Notes under the pieces: generated by a model
The model's input: only the letters and a program-made list of their open reading frames with translations
What the model was told of the DNA's origin: nothing
Database searches by the model: none
From: Streptomyces nymphaeiformis
Lineage (GTDB): Bacteria > Actinomycetota > Actinomycetes > Streptomycetales > Streptomycetaceae
NCBI RefSeq assembly: GCF_014203895.1
Contig: NZ_JACHJY010000004.1
Location: 186,001 to 250,000 of the forward strand
Length of the DNA stretch: 64,000 nucleotides
Direction: 5' to 3'
Made by a program: the position numbers and the translations under genes
Part shown: positions 34,849 through 42,897 of the stretch, piece by piece
How positions within the stretch are numbered: position 1 is the first letter of the stretch
How the letters are laid out: each line of letters opens with the position of its first letter

Positions 34849-35715
34849 TCATGACACGATCGGGCCCGTGATGTAGCTCCCCTCTTCGTCATACGGAAAA
34901 GCGTTCGACCGGCAGCCGTTCAGGCCCTTGATCTGCTGCATCATCGCGGGCGCGAGCCTGCCCGGACCCGGGCAGTCCATGTGCGAACGGATGCCGATCT
35001 CGTGCCCGACCTCGTGGTTGATGATCAGGTGCCGGTACTCGGCCGGCGCCCCCGCGAAGGTCGGCGAGCCGAGCATCCACCGCTTGAGGTTCACCACGAC
35101 CCCGTCGGCCGTCTCGCAGTTCAGCTCGCCGTGGGTGCGCAGGCCCTGCCGGGCGCAGAGCGCGTCGGCGGTGTCCGGGGTGGCGATCCGTATGACGAAG
35201 TCGGCGTTCTCCGAGACCAGCTGGAAACGGCCCCTGCCGTGCGCGGCCCAGCTGCGCGGATGGGCCAGGATCCGCTGGATCTCGGCGGCCGTCTCGCGTG
35301 CCGAGAGGTCGACGCCGTCCTCGACCTGGACCTGGTAGCGGCGCAGGACGCCGCTGTGGCCGACGGGCTCGCCGGAGGCGCGGGCGGTGGTGAAGGTGCC
35401 GGCACCGGACTGCGGGACGGTGGTCTTCTTCCGCGGGGGCTCGGGGCTCGGCTTCTTCTTGGGAGCCGGCTTCGGCGGCGGCTTCGGCTTCGGTGACGGC
35501 GTCCGGGTCCGCGTCGGCGTCGGTTCCGCCGTCGTCGGCCGGGGACCCAGGGCGGCCGCCGTCCCCTCCCCGGCCTTGCCCTCCAGGTGCGCGAGCGTGG
35601 CTCCGGCGCCGAGCGAGACCGTCACCAGAGCGAGGACCGGCAGGACGAAACGGGTCCCCGACCTGCGTTTCTTCTGTAACCCCCGCCGTCCTGCGCGCAC
35701 GGCACGTTTCCCCAC
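34849..35715 (-). CDS. DUF3152 exported protein with HExxH-like motif
   Basis: A 288-residue protein. A basic N-terminus (AGRRGLQKKRRSGTR) precedes one membrane/signal helix (FVLPVLALVTVSLGAGATLA). A Pro/Lys/Thr-rich linker (SPKPKPPPKPAPKKKPSPEP) follows, then the DUF3152 domain. The domain contains HLIINHEVGHEIGIRSHMDC: an HExGHxxGxxxH arrangement, the metzincin-like zinc pattern, plus paired cysteines. It may be an extracellular metallopeptidase, but activity is not established for the family. The GTG at 35715 has AGGGGGGAG upstream. It lies 119 bp upstream of kynA on the same strand. Confidence 0.87.
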   Translation of the reverse strand: MGKRAVRAGRRGLQKKRRSGTRFVLPVLALVTVSLGAGATLAHLEGKAGEGTAAALGPRPTTAEPTPTRTRTPSPKPKPPPKPAPKKKPSPEPPRKKTTVPQSGAGTFTTARASGEPVGHSGVLRRYQVQVEDGVDLSARETAAEIQRILAHPRSWAAHGRGRFQLVSENADFVIRIATPDTADALCARQGLRTHGELNCETADGVVVNLKRWMLGSPTFAGAPAEYRHLIINHEVGHEIGIRSHMDCPGPGRLAPAMMQQIKGLNGCRSNAFPYDEEGSYITGPIVS

Positions 35716-35793
35716 GACAGACTCCCCCCTGGGTTCTGCGATTCCGGGGATCGTACCCGCCGTCCGTTCGCCGCCGGGTGGCAGACTGCGCGC

Positions 35794-36210
35794 ATGGACA
35801 TTCACCAGAACCTGCTGAGCGGGCCGAACCCGACCTACCTGCCGGAGAACGAGGAGGCGAACCGCCTGCTCGCCGAGGCGAAGCCGGCCGTCGAGGTCGC
35901 CGCCGCGCACCCCACCTTCTCCCTGGCCTGGGCCCTGCTCGCCGACGAGGCCTGGGAGGCGGGCCGCGTGGTCGAGTCGTACGCCTACGCCCGCACCGGG
36001 TACCACCGGGGTCTCGACGCGCTGCGCCGCGCGGGCTGGAAGGGCCACGGCCCCATCCCCTGGGAGCACGAGGCCAACCGCGGCTTCCTGCGCTGCCTGG
36101 CCGCGCTCGCCCGCGCCGCCGGGGCGATCGGTGAGCAGGAGGAGGCCGAGCGCTGCGGACAGTTCCTGAAGGACAGCAGCGCGGAGGCGTACGCCGAGCT
36201 GTCGAAGTAA
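35794..36210 (+). CDS. DUF3151 protein
   Basis: A 138-residue soluble protein of the actinobacterial DUF3151 family. It is almost wholly helical, with the recognisable block WALLADEAWEAGRVVESYAY ARTGYHRGLDALRRAGWKGH (broken here for length) and NRGFLRCLAALARAAGAIGE, a TPR-like look. No function is established. It diverges from DUF3152 with 78 bp between starts. A perfect 18-bp palindrome follows its stop. Confidence 0.9.
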   Translation: MDIHQNLLSGPNPTYLPENEEANRLLAEAKPAVEVAAAHPTFSLAWALLADEAWEAGRVVESYAYARTGYHRGLDALRRAGWKGHGPIPWEHEANRGFLRCLAALARAAGAIGEQEEAERCGQFLKDSSAEAYAELSK

Positions 36211-36221
36211 CGACGAACGGC

Positions 36222-36239
36222 GCCGCGGGGCCCCGCGGC
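36222..36239. terminator. 18-bp perfect GC palindrome after DUF3151
   Basis: GCCGCGGGGCCCCGCGGC is fully symmetric and lies 12 bp after the DUF3151 stop, between two convergent genes. It is followed by another GC-rich symmetric stretch. Probably a bidirectional terminator; there is no T-run. Confidence 0.55.
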
Positions 36240-36261
36240 CCCGGGCCCCCGGGCCCGCAGG

Positions 36262-37743
36262 TCAGGGCCCCTCGGCCCGAGGGGCCGCGTCCCGCTCCCC
36301 CGGGTCCAGGGGCGGGGCCTGCACCCCGCAGTGGACCTTGCACTCCGGGTGGCAGTCGGCCGCCGCGGCCGGGGTCCTCATCGTCGTCCAGGCGATGGCG
36401 GCGCCCACCACCAGGATCCCCGCGCACATCGGCATCGCCCGCCGGAACGTCGACGCGAACTCGTCCGCCGAGCGGTACGCCTCCGGGCCCATCCCGGCGA
36501 GCAGCGGCAGCGCGGCCACCGCGATCAGACCGGCCGCACGGGCGGCCGCGTTGTTGACGCCGCTCGCGAGGCCCGCCCGGGAGACGTCCACCGAGGCCAG
36601 GACGGTCGCGGTCAGCGGGGCGACCAGGGCCGTCATGCCGAGCCCGAGGACGAGCATCGCCGGCAGCACGTCCCGTACGTACGAGGCGTCCTCCCCGACC
36701 CGCAGCATCAGCAGCATCCCCACGGCGCACAGCAGCGGCCCCACCGTGAGCGGGATCCGGGGCCCGATCTTCTCCCCCAGCTCCCCGGACCTCGCCGAGA
36801 GCAGCAGCATGAGCACGGTCGTCGGCAGCAGGGCCATGCCGGCGCCGAGCGCCGAGTAGCCGGCGACCACCTGGAGCTGGAGGGCCGCCAGGAAGAAGAA
36901 GCCGCCGAACGCCGCGTACACGCACAGGGTGACCAGGTTGACCGCGGTGAACATCTTCGACCGGAAGATCGACGGCGGCACCATCGCCTGCTCCCCGCGC
37001 CGCCGCTCCACCAGCACGAACCCGGCCCCGACCATCACGCCGGCGACCCCGGCCCACCAGGTGGCGGCGATCAGCGCGTACGTGACGAGTGCGAGCGCCG
37101 CCGCGCCCAGGAACGCGCCGAGCACGTCGAAGCGGCCGTGCGCGGTCTCGTCCCGCGACTCCGGGACGTGCCGCAGGGCGACCGGCACGCAGACGGCGGC
37201 GAGCGGCACGTTCAGCAGGAAGACCCACCGCCAGCCGGGCCCGTCCACCAGCCAGCCGCCCACGAACGGCCCGATCGCCGCGCCGACACCGCCGAAGCCC
37301 GACCAGAGCCCGACGGCCCGCGCCCGGTCGTCCGGGTGGAAGCTCGCCTGGATCAGCGCGAGGGAGCCGGGCGTGAGCAGCGCCCCGCCGACGCCCTGGA
37401 GGGCGCGGGCGGCGATCAGCACCCCGGCGTTCGGGGCGAGCCCGCAGAGCAGCGAGGCCGCCGCGAACCAGGCCACGCCGATCACGAAGACCCGGCGCCG
37501 TCCGTACCGGTCGCCGAGCGAGCCGCCGAGCAGGATCAGCCCGGCCAGGGTCAGCATGTAGGCGTTGACCGTCCACTGCAGGGCGCCGAGGTCGGCGCCC
37601 AGGTCCTCGCCGATGTGCGGCAGGGCGATGTTGACGACGGTCGAGTCGAGCAGCGCCATCCCGGACCCGAGGACGGTCGTGAACAGAACCCACCGGCCGG
37701 TCCCCGAGGCCATCCGCACGTCCCGCACGTCCATGCCTGCCAT
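36262..37743 (-). CDS. MFS drug exporter, DHA2 (EmrB/QacA) family
   Basis: A 493-residue proton-driven exporter with 14 predicted helices. It has the DHA2 motif LLDSTVVNIALPHI in helix 1, the conserved loop GGSLGDRYGRRRVF (motif A), ARALQGVGGALLTPGSLALI (motif B/C region) and GWRWVFLLNVPLA. The short C-terminal tail has three cysteines (CHPECKVHC), which is unusual. Substrate is unknown; relatives export antibiotics and dyes. I choose the ATG at 37743 (MAGMDVRDV); 37734 and an upstream extension are alternatives. Just upstream is a decayed gene, so its promoter may be a recent acquisition. Confidence 0.92.
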   Translation of the reverse strand: MAGMDVRDVRMASGTGRWVLFTTVLGSGMALLDSTVVNIALPHIGEDLGADLGALQWTVNAYMLTLAGLILLGGSLGDRYGRRRVFVIGVAWFAAASLLCGLAPNAGVLIAARALQGVGGALLTPGSLALIQASFHPDDRARAVGLWSGFGGVGAAIGPFVGGWLVDGPGWRWVFLLNVPLAAVCVPVALRHVPESRDETAHGRFDVLGAFLGAAALALVTYALIAATWWAGVAGVMVGAGFVLVERRRGEQAMVPPSIFRSKMFTAVNLVTLCVYAAFGGFFFLAALQLQVVAGYSALGAGMALLPTTVLMLLLSARSGELGEKIGPRIPLTVGPLLCAVGMLLMLRVGEDASYVRDVLPAMLVLGLGMTALVAPLTATVLASVDVSRAGLASGVNNAAARAAGLIAVAALPLLAGMGPEAYRSADEFASTFRRAMPMCAGILVVGAAIAWTTMRTPAAAADCHPECKVHCGVQAPPLDPGERDAAPRAEGP

Positions 37744-37819
37744 GGTCCCGCGAACGCCGAGGCCCCGCCCACCGGAATCCGAGGAAACGGTGGACGGGGC
37801 CGTGGTGGCAGACGGGTCG

Positions 37820-38121
37820 ACGGGTGAAGTCGAGGTACTTCCACGCACCGTGGACCGTGGTGTTCACGTGGTCGCCGGACGAGCCGTCCACGTACGCCGT
37901 GCGGACCCGGGCACGGACACCGGCCGCTCCGTCGCCGTCGAACGCGATGTACGCCGTGCCGCCGCCGTTCAGCGTGACGTAGTCCTCGGCGGCGGAGCGC
38001 CAGGCGCCGTCGTCAGACCGGCCCGCGTGTCCACGGTGGACCCGACGTGGGCCCTGCCGGAGCGCGTGTCACCGGCGAAGTCCGCGGTCACCCAGGTGTC
38101 GCGGGTCATGCGCAGGGTCAT
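37820..38121 (-). pseudogene. Frameshifted remnant of a small secreted-type protein
   Basis: This remnant accounts for most of the 408-bp gap between the MFS gene and the next gene. From ATG 38121, with a good GGGAGG site, it reads MTLRMTRDTWVTADFAGDTR, then TRAGL. The frame is lost near 38005, and the adjacent frame continues DDGAWRSAAEDYVTLNGGGT, AYIAFDGDGAAGVRARVRTA, then NTTVHGAWKYLDFTR. The C-terminal half resembles small Streptomyces secreted proteins ending in a YxYFxFT-type strand, but no signal peptide is left at the front. No stop follows the last conserved residue. It appears inactive. Confidence 0.6.
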
Positions 38122-38151
38122 CGACAGCTCGCCTCCCGGTATCGGAGCCCG

Positions 38152-39312
38152 TCAGGTACGGCGCAGCCGGTCCGCCGCGCGGACGAGCGCGTCCACGCCC
38201 CGCTCGGCCTTGCTCCGGGGGCAGCCCACGTTCAGCCGGACGAAGCCCGGCGTGCCGTACACCCCGCCCGGCATGACCGCGACCTTCTCCGTCGTCACCA
38301 GCTCCTCCTGGAGCCTGCTGTCCTCGATGCCGAGCGGCCGCAGGTCGATCCAGGCCAGGTAGCCGGCCTGCGGGGGCGTCCAGTCGACCTCCGGAAGTCC
38401 TTCCGCGAGGCGCTTCCGGATCATGCCCATCGTGCCCGCCACATAGCCGCGCAGCTCGTCCAGCCAGTCCGCGCCCCGCCGGTACGCCGCTATGTGAGCG
38501 GTCAGGGAGAGCACCGCGGGCGATCCGAGTCCCTCGCCCGTCTCCATGCGCCGGACGAAGGCCTCGCGCTCGTCGGGGTCGCCGACCACGCCGTACGAGC
38601 CGGAGAGGGCCGGAAAATTGAAGGCCTTCGTACCGGAGGTGACCAGAGCCCAGCGCCGGCCCCGCCCCGGCTCGGCGATCCGGGTCCAGGGGACGTGCCG
38701 GTGGCCCTCGCTCGTCAGGTCGGCGTGGATCTCGTCGCTGACGACGGCCGCGCCGTGCCGCTCGGCCAGCTCGGCGAAGACCGTGAGTTCCTCCTCCGTC
38801 CACACCCGGCCGGTCGGGTTGTGCGGGGAGCAGAGCAGCAGCATCCGGCTGTCCGGCCGGGCCAGCTCCCGCTCCAGGGCCTCCGGGTCGCCGACCGGGA
38901 CGCCCCGCAGCTCGCGCCCGAGCCCGGTGACGACCTTGCGGAAGCCGTCGTACGTGGGGGTGTGGACGACCACGCCGTCGCCGGGTTCCGTCCACATCTG
39001 GAGGAGCTGCGAGAGCTGGGAGAGCACGGAGGGCGCGTACACCAGGGTCTCGGGGTCGATCTCGGCGCCGTGCCGGCTCGCGTACCAGTGGCGGATCGCC
39101 TCCCGGAATTCCCCGAGCCGCCAGTCCGTGTAGCCGAAGACTCCGTGGTCGACGCGCTCGTGCAGGGCCGCGAGGACCGCCGGCGGGGAGGCGAAGTCCA
39201 TGTCGGAGACGGTGAAGGGCAGCAGGTCGGGGACGCCGAAGCGGTCCGCGGCACCGTCCCACTGGACCGACGAGGTCCCGCGCCGGTCTGTCTCCCGGTC
39301 GAAGTCGTACAT
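38152..39312 (-). CDS. MalY/PatB-type aminotransferase (C-S beta-lyase)
   Basis: A PLP enzyme of 386 residues, fold type I, of the MalY/PatB group. It opens YDFDRETDRRGTSSVQWDGA, typical of cystathionine beta-lyases, then PFTVSDMDFASPPAVLAALH. It also has SPHNPTGRVWTEEEL, cofactor aspartate in VVSDEIHADL, and Schiff-base lysine in TSGTKAFNFPALSGSY. The C-terminus VRLNVGCPRSK binds the substrate carboxylate. It probably cleaves cystathionine or another cysteine S-conjugate. The ATG at 39312 has GGGAGGG upstream. It follows fba but is separated from it by a strong terminator. Confidence 0.9.
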   Translation of the reverse strand: MYDFDRETDRRGTSSVQWDGAADRFGVPDLLPFTVSDMDFASPPAVLAALHERVDHGVFGYTDWRLGEFREAIRHWYASRHGAEIDPETLVYAPSVLSQLSQLLQMWTEPGDGVVVHTPTYDGFRKVVTGLGRELRGVPVGDPEALERELARPDSRMLLLCSPHNPTGRVWTEEELTVFAELAERHGAAVVSDEIHADLTSEGHRHVPWTRIAEPGRGRRWALVTSGTKAFNFPALSGSYGVVGDPDEREAFVRRMETGEGLGSPAVLSLTAHIAAYRRGADWLDELRGYVAGTMGMIRKRLAEGLPEVDWTPPQAGYLAWIDLRPLGIEDSRLQEELVTTEKVAVMPGGVYGTPGFVRLNVGCPRSKAERGVDALVRAADRLRRT

Positions 39313-39337
39313 CAGGCCCTCCCGTCGACGGGCGCAC

Positions 39338-39373
39338 GACGGGCCCGGTACCTCAGGAGGTACCGGGCCCGTC
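39338..39373. terminator. fba terminator
   Basis: Arms 39338-39353 and 39358-39373 pair perfectly over 16 bp around a CAGG loop. It begins 11 bp after the fba stop (read on the minus strand), upstream of the MalY-like gene. Confidence 0.9.
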
Positions 39374-39383
39374 GCCCACACGC

Positions 39384-40406
39384 TTACTTCAGCTTCGTGC
39401 CGGTCGAGCGCAGCGCGGCGCACGCCTCGGTCACGCGGACGGCCATGCCGGCCTCGGCCAGCTTGCCCCAGGTGCGCGGGTCGTAGGTGGACTTCTTGCC
39501 GACCTCGCCGTCGACCTTCAGGACACCGTCGTAGTTGCGGAACATGTGGTCCGCGACCGGGCGGGTGAAGGCGTACTGGGTGTCGGTGTCGAGGTTCATC
39601 TTCACGACGCCGTTCTCCAGCGCGGTGGCGATCTCCTCGGCCGTCGAGCCCGAGCCGCCGTGGAAGACGAAGTCGAACGGGTCGGCCTTGCCGAACTTCG
39701 CGGCGACACCCGCCTGGAGGTCCTTGAGGAGCTCGGGGCGGAGCACGACGTTGCCCGGCTTGTAGACGCCGTGCACGTTGCCGAAGGACGCGGCGAGCAG
39801 GTAGCGGCCCTTCTCGCCCAGGCCGAGGGCCTCGGCGGTGCGGATGGCGTCGTCGACGGTGGTGTACAGCTCGTCGTTGATCTCGTGGGTGACGCCGTCC
39901 TCCTCGCCGCCGGTCGGGGTGATCTCGACCTCAAGGATGATCTTGGCGGCGGCGGCCTTCGCGAGCAGCTCCTGGCCGATGGCCAGGTTGTCGGCGAGGG
40001 TCTCGGCGGAGCCGTCCCACATGTGCGACTGGAACAGCGGGTTCTCACCACGGGCGACGCGCTCGGCGGAGACGTCGAGCAGCGGACGGACGTAGCCGTC
40101 CAGCTTGTCCTTCGGGCAGTGGTCGGTGTGGAGGGCGACCGTGATGTCGTACTTCGCGGCGACGATGTGCGCGAACTCGGCCAGGGCAACGGCGCCCGTG
40201 ACCATGTCCTTGTTGTACTGACCGCCCAGGAACTCGGCACCGCCGGTCGAGATCTGGATGATGCCGTCGCTCTCGGCCTCCGCGAAGCCGCGCAGCGCCG
40301 CGTGCAGGGTCTGGGACGAGGTCACGTTGATGGCCGGGTAGGCGAACTTGCCTGCCTTCGCCCGGTCGAGCATCTCGTTGTAGACCTCGGGGGTTGCGAT
40401 GGGCAT
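39384..40406 (-). CDS. fba: Class II fructose-bisphosphate aldolase
   Basis: A zinc-dependent glycolytic and gluconeogenic enzyme of 340 residues that interconverts fructose 1,6-bisphosphate with dihydroxyacetone phosphate and glyceraldehyde 3-phosphate. Visible: YPAINVTSSQTLHAALRGFA near the start, the metal/substrate ligands in LHTDHCPKDKLDGYVRPLLD, FQSHMWDGSAETLADNL, EVEITPTGGEEDG, SFGNVHGVYKPGNVVLRPEL, and VFHGGSGSTAEEI. The ATG at 40406 begins MPIATPEVYNEML. It has its own terminator downstream; its promoter must lie in 40407-40524, between it and the pyrE terminator/parS. Confidence 0.98.
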   Translation of the reverse strand: MPIATPEVYNEMLDRAKAGKFAYPAINVTSSQTLHAALRGFAEAESDGIIQISTGGAEFLGGQYNKDMVTGAVALAEFAHIVAAKYDITVALHTDHCPKDKLDGYVRPLLDVSAERVARGENPLFQSHMWDGSAETLADNLAIGQELLAKAAAAKIILEVEITPTGGEEDGVTHEINDELYTTVDDAIRTAEALGLGEKGRYLLAASFGNVHGVYKPGNVVLRPELLKDLQAGVAAKFGKADPFDFVFHGGSGSTAEEIATALENGVVKMNLDTDTQYAFTRPVADHMFRNYDGVLKVDGEVGKKSTYDPRTWGKLAEAGMAVRVTEACAALRSTGTKLK

Positions 40407-40524
40407 TCGTCCGCTCCTTGTGATGTGCGGGGTGTGTGCGTTGCTGTCCCTGACCTAGGGGCGACGTCATCGTCGCGGCCCATCTTTCCAGACTCTTGTG
40501 CGGGCTCCCACGGGCGTGACATGC

Positions 40525-40564
40525 CGAGGGGCGGGGTGTTTCACGTGAAACACCCCGCCCCTCG
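40525..40564. terminator. 40-bp perfect palindrome downstream of pyrE
   Basis: Arms 40525-40544 and 40545-40564 are exact complements with no loop bases spare, so it can form a very stable hairpin. It lies 84 bp after the pyrE stop and before the fba promoter region. Its centre is a consensus parS site, listed separately. Confidence 0.85.
40537..40552. promoter_or_regulatory. parS: parS centromere-like site (ParB binding)
   Basis: TGTTTCACGTGAAACA matches the 16-bp bacterial parS consensus at every position, including the Streptomyces GTTTCACGTGAAAC core. It is intergenic, between fba and pyrE, a region that in Streptomyces chromosomes lies within the parS-bearing origin-proximal zone. ParB would bind here to organise and segregate the origin region. 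Confidence 0.92.
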
Positions 40565-40648
40565 ATAAAACACCAGGTCAGGACCGTTCTGTACGGGGTC
40601 CAGGACCTAAGTCACGACTTCGCGGCGGTTACGCCGGACCTCCGGCGG

Positions 40649-41188
40649 TCACGCCAGGTCGAGGTCGGCCAGCTGGTAACCGGTGAGGTACTGCAGGCCC
40701 GCCTCGGCGATGGCGCCGGCGGCACCGCGGTCCACGATCGTCGCCACGGCGACGACCTCGCCGCCCGCCTCGCGGACGGCCTCGACCGCGGTCAGCGGCG
40801 AGCCGCCGGTGGTCGAGGTGTCCTCGACGACGAGGCAGCGACGGCCCTTCACGTCCGTGCCCTCGATACGGCGCTGCATGCCGTGCGCCTTCTGCGCCTT
40901 GCGCACGACGAAGGCGTCGAGGCGCTGTCCGCGCGCGGCGGAGGCGTGCAGCATCGAGGTCGCGACCGGGTCGGCGCCCAGGGTGAGGCCGCCGACGCAG
41001 TCGAAGTCCAGGTCGGCCGTGAGGTCGAGCATGACCTGACCGACCATCGGCGCGGCCTCGCCGTCCAGCGTGATGCGACGCAGGTCGATGTAGTAGTCGG
41101 CTTCCAGACCCGAGGAGAGGGTCACCTTGCCGTGCACCACGGCCTTGTCCTTGATCTGCTGGAGCAGCTCAGCGCGTACGTCAGTCAT
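40649..41188 (-). CDS. pyrE: Orotate phosphoribosyltransferase
   Basis: Adds phosphoribosyl pyrophosphate to orotate to give OMP, the fifth step of pyrimidine synthesis. The 179-residue protein has VTLSSGLEADYYIDLRRITL at the front, GGLTLGADPVATSMLHASAA, FVVRKAQKAHGMQRRIEG (catalytic Lys loop) and the PRPP-binding signature CLVVEDTSTTGGSPLTAVEA. Streptomyces-type PyrE proteins are of this short form. The ATG at 41188 begins MTDVRAELLQQ. It lies 10 bp after the aldose-epimerase stop on the same strand and may share its transcript. Confidence 0.97.
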   Translation of the reverse strand: MTDVRAELLQQIKDKAVVHGKVTLSSGLEADYYIDLRRITLDGEAAPMVGQVMLDLTADLDFDCVGGLTLGADPVATSMLHASAARGQRLDAFVVRKAQKAHGMQRRIEGTDVKGRRCLVVEDTSTTGGSPLTAVEAVREAGGEVVAVATIVDRGAAGAIAEAGLQYLTGYQLADLDLA

Positions 41189-41198
41189 GCCCCTGAGC

Positions 41199-41984
41199 TT
41201 AAAGCCGCCGCCAGGTCCAGACGCTCTCGACCTCCAGGGGGTCGATCGGGGTGACCAGGCGCGGGAGGGTGTTGAGGCCGTTCGGCGGGCCGGACTGCGG
41301 CTCGACGCAGACGGCCTCCTCCTGCTCGTCGTAGATCACGACCCACTCGGCGCGGCTCGCGACCTTCAGCTCCAGCTCCTCCGGCCAGGTGAGGGTGACG
41401 TCGACGCCGTCGGGCATGCCGAAGCAGTCGTCCCAGGGGCCGGGGAGGGGATCGATGCGGCGGCCGGTGGGGAGGTGGTCCTCCCCGCGCTCCTCCTGCC
41501 AGGCGGGCGTGAAGTCGATCCGTACGTCCTGACCGTCCCGGCCCAGGTTGCGCAGGAACCAGGGGTGCCATCCGGCCTGTGCCGGGAAGGAGTCGTCGTA
41601 GGCCTCGACGCCGAAGCGGAGGGTGAGGGAGTCCTCGGCCAGCTCGAAGATCTGCGTGACCCTGCCCGGGTACGGCCAGGGGTCGCCGAGCTCGCAGGTG
41701 AAGACGGCCTCGGTCTCCGAGGTCCTGGCGGTCTTCCAGGCGCGGTCGCGGACGGTGCCGTGGATGGCGTGCGGGGCGGCGTTGACCGGCAGCTGGTGCG
41801 TGGTGGCGCCGTTGCGGAAGCGGCCGTTCTCGGTCCGCCCGCACCAGGGCACCATCGGGAAGCTTCCGAAGCGCTCGCCCTGGCGCAGCAGCTCGGTGCC
41901 GCCGATGCGCAGGCTCTCGATCCGGCAGCCGTGGTCGGGGTTGATGGTCAACTCGGCGTCGCCCGCCGTCAGTCGCGTCTGCAT
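41199..41984 (-). CDS. Aldose 1-epimerase family protein
   Basis: A 261-residue beta-sandwich sugar-mutarotase-like protein. It includes INPDHGCRIESLRIGGTELL at the front, RFGSFPMVPWCGRTENGRF, the family histidine in HAIHGTVRDRAWK, a second histidine in QAGWHPWFLRN, and late acidic residues (VVIYDEQEEAVCVEPQSGPP). The His/His/Glu set is what aldose epimerases use for ring opening. The ATG at 41984 (MQTRLTAG) is preferred over the GTG at 41990 because AGGA stands 7 bases upstream of it. Sugar specificity is unknown. The gene is immediately upstream of pyrE. Confidence 0.9.
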   Translation of the reverse strand: MQTRLTAGDAELTINPDHGCRIESLRIGGTELLRQGERFGSFPMVPWCGRTENGRFRNGATTHQLPVNAAPHAIHGTVRDRAWKTARTSETEAVFTCELGDPWPYPGRVTQIFELAEDSLTLRFGVEAYDDSFPAQAGWHPWFLRNLGRDGQDVRIDFTPAWQEERGEDHLPTGRRIDPLPGPWDDCFGMPDGVDVTLTWPEELELKVASRAEWVVIYDEQEEAVCVEPQSGPPNGLNTLPRLVTPIDPLEVESVWTWRRL

Positions 41985-42019
41985 GCTCACGTCCTGACCC
42001 TAGCCCCGATGAGATCGTT

Positions 42020-42838
42020 TCAGCGGCGGCGGCGCAGGGCCCGGCTGACGACGACGGCCGAGGCGAGCGCGAGGGCCGCGGCGGGCGCGATCCAGCGCAG
42101 GGTGGCGCCGGCGCTCGTCGTCTCGGGTGCGGGGACGGGGGCGTACCGGCCGCGCGGCGGGGCGTGGTCGACCTCCTCGGCGCTCCGCCCGATCATGGTC
42201 CGGCGGGCGTGGGCGGCCTCGGCGGCGGGCTGCGGGGCGGGGAAGTCGATGGGGGTGTCGGCGAAGCCCTCGTCGAGGAGCGGGTCGAGGGAGGAGGGCG
42301 GCAGGGGCGCGTCGAAGGCGGCGCTCCGGGCGGACGGCTCCTCCACCCCGTCGTCGACGCCGTCGTCGTCGGTGGCCTCCTCGGAGGCCTCCTCCGGAGC
42401 CGCGTCCGGCTCCTCCGAGAGCGCGGTCAGGGCCTGCACGAACTTGTCGAGGAGCTTGGCGCCGGCCGTGGAGCGCGCCTCGTCCGTCGCGTCGGCGAGC
42501 CGGCCGGCGGCCGTGAGGGCGCCGGTGAAGCTGAGGCTGGTCCCCTCGGCCACCGGAGTGAGGACGACGGTCAGGGACAGCTCGGCGGAGCCCTTGCCCC
42601 GGGCCTCGGTGCCCTCCCCCTCATAGGTGATGGCGCCGTCCCGCTCGACGACCCTGAGGGAGCCCCGGTAGGTGATGGTGTTGCCGCCGACCCGCACCTT
42701 GAGGCGGCCCGTGAGGGGGCCCGCCTCCGCGTCGGCGTCGCGCTGGAGGCCGGGCACGCAGCGCACCACGCGGGCCGGGTCCGTGAGCGTCGCGCGCAGG
42801 GACTCGGCCGGGACGGGAACGAACACCTCATGCTCCAT
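42020..42838 (-). CDS. SRPBCC/CoxG-like protein with C-terminal membrane anchor
   Basis: A 272-residue protein. The N-terminal 145 residues form an SRPBCC (Bet v1-like) domain of the CoxG type: MEHEVFVPVPAESLRATLTD, VRCVPGLQRDADAEAGPLTG, KVRVGGNTITYRGSLRVVER and FTGALTAAGRLADATDEARS. A long acidic linker (EEPDAAPEEASEEATDDDGV) follows, then a single C-terminal helix (WIAPAAALALASAVVVSRAL) and a basic RRRR end, i.e. a tail-anchored protein. CoxG domains bind hydrophobic ligands or membranes, but no carbon monoxide dehydrogenase genes are present, so function is open. The ATG is at 42838. Confidence 0.88.
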   Translation of the reverse strand: MEHEVFVPVPAESLRATLTDPARVVRCVPGLQRDADAEAGPLTGRLKVRVGGNTITYRGSLRVVERDGAITYEGEGTEARGKGSAELSLTVVLTPVAEGTSLSFTGALTAAGRLADATDEARSTAGAKLLDKFVQALTALSEEPDAAPEEASEEATDDDGVDDGVEEPSARSAAFDAPLPPSSLDPLLDEGFADTPIDFPAPQPAAEAAHARRTMIGRSAEEVDHAPPRGRYAPVPAPETTSAGATLRWIAPAAALALASAVVVSRALRRRR

Positions 42839-42897
42839 GGAAGCCGAGCCTACTCAGGCGGGGGCGCGGCGTCGCCTGTTTGCGCCCGGCAGACGGG

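Noticed and set aside
40407..40648. Gene between fba and pyrE
   Set aside because: No frame with a start and ribosome site; the content is the fba promoter region, the parS/terminator palindrome and pyrE 3' sequence.
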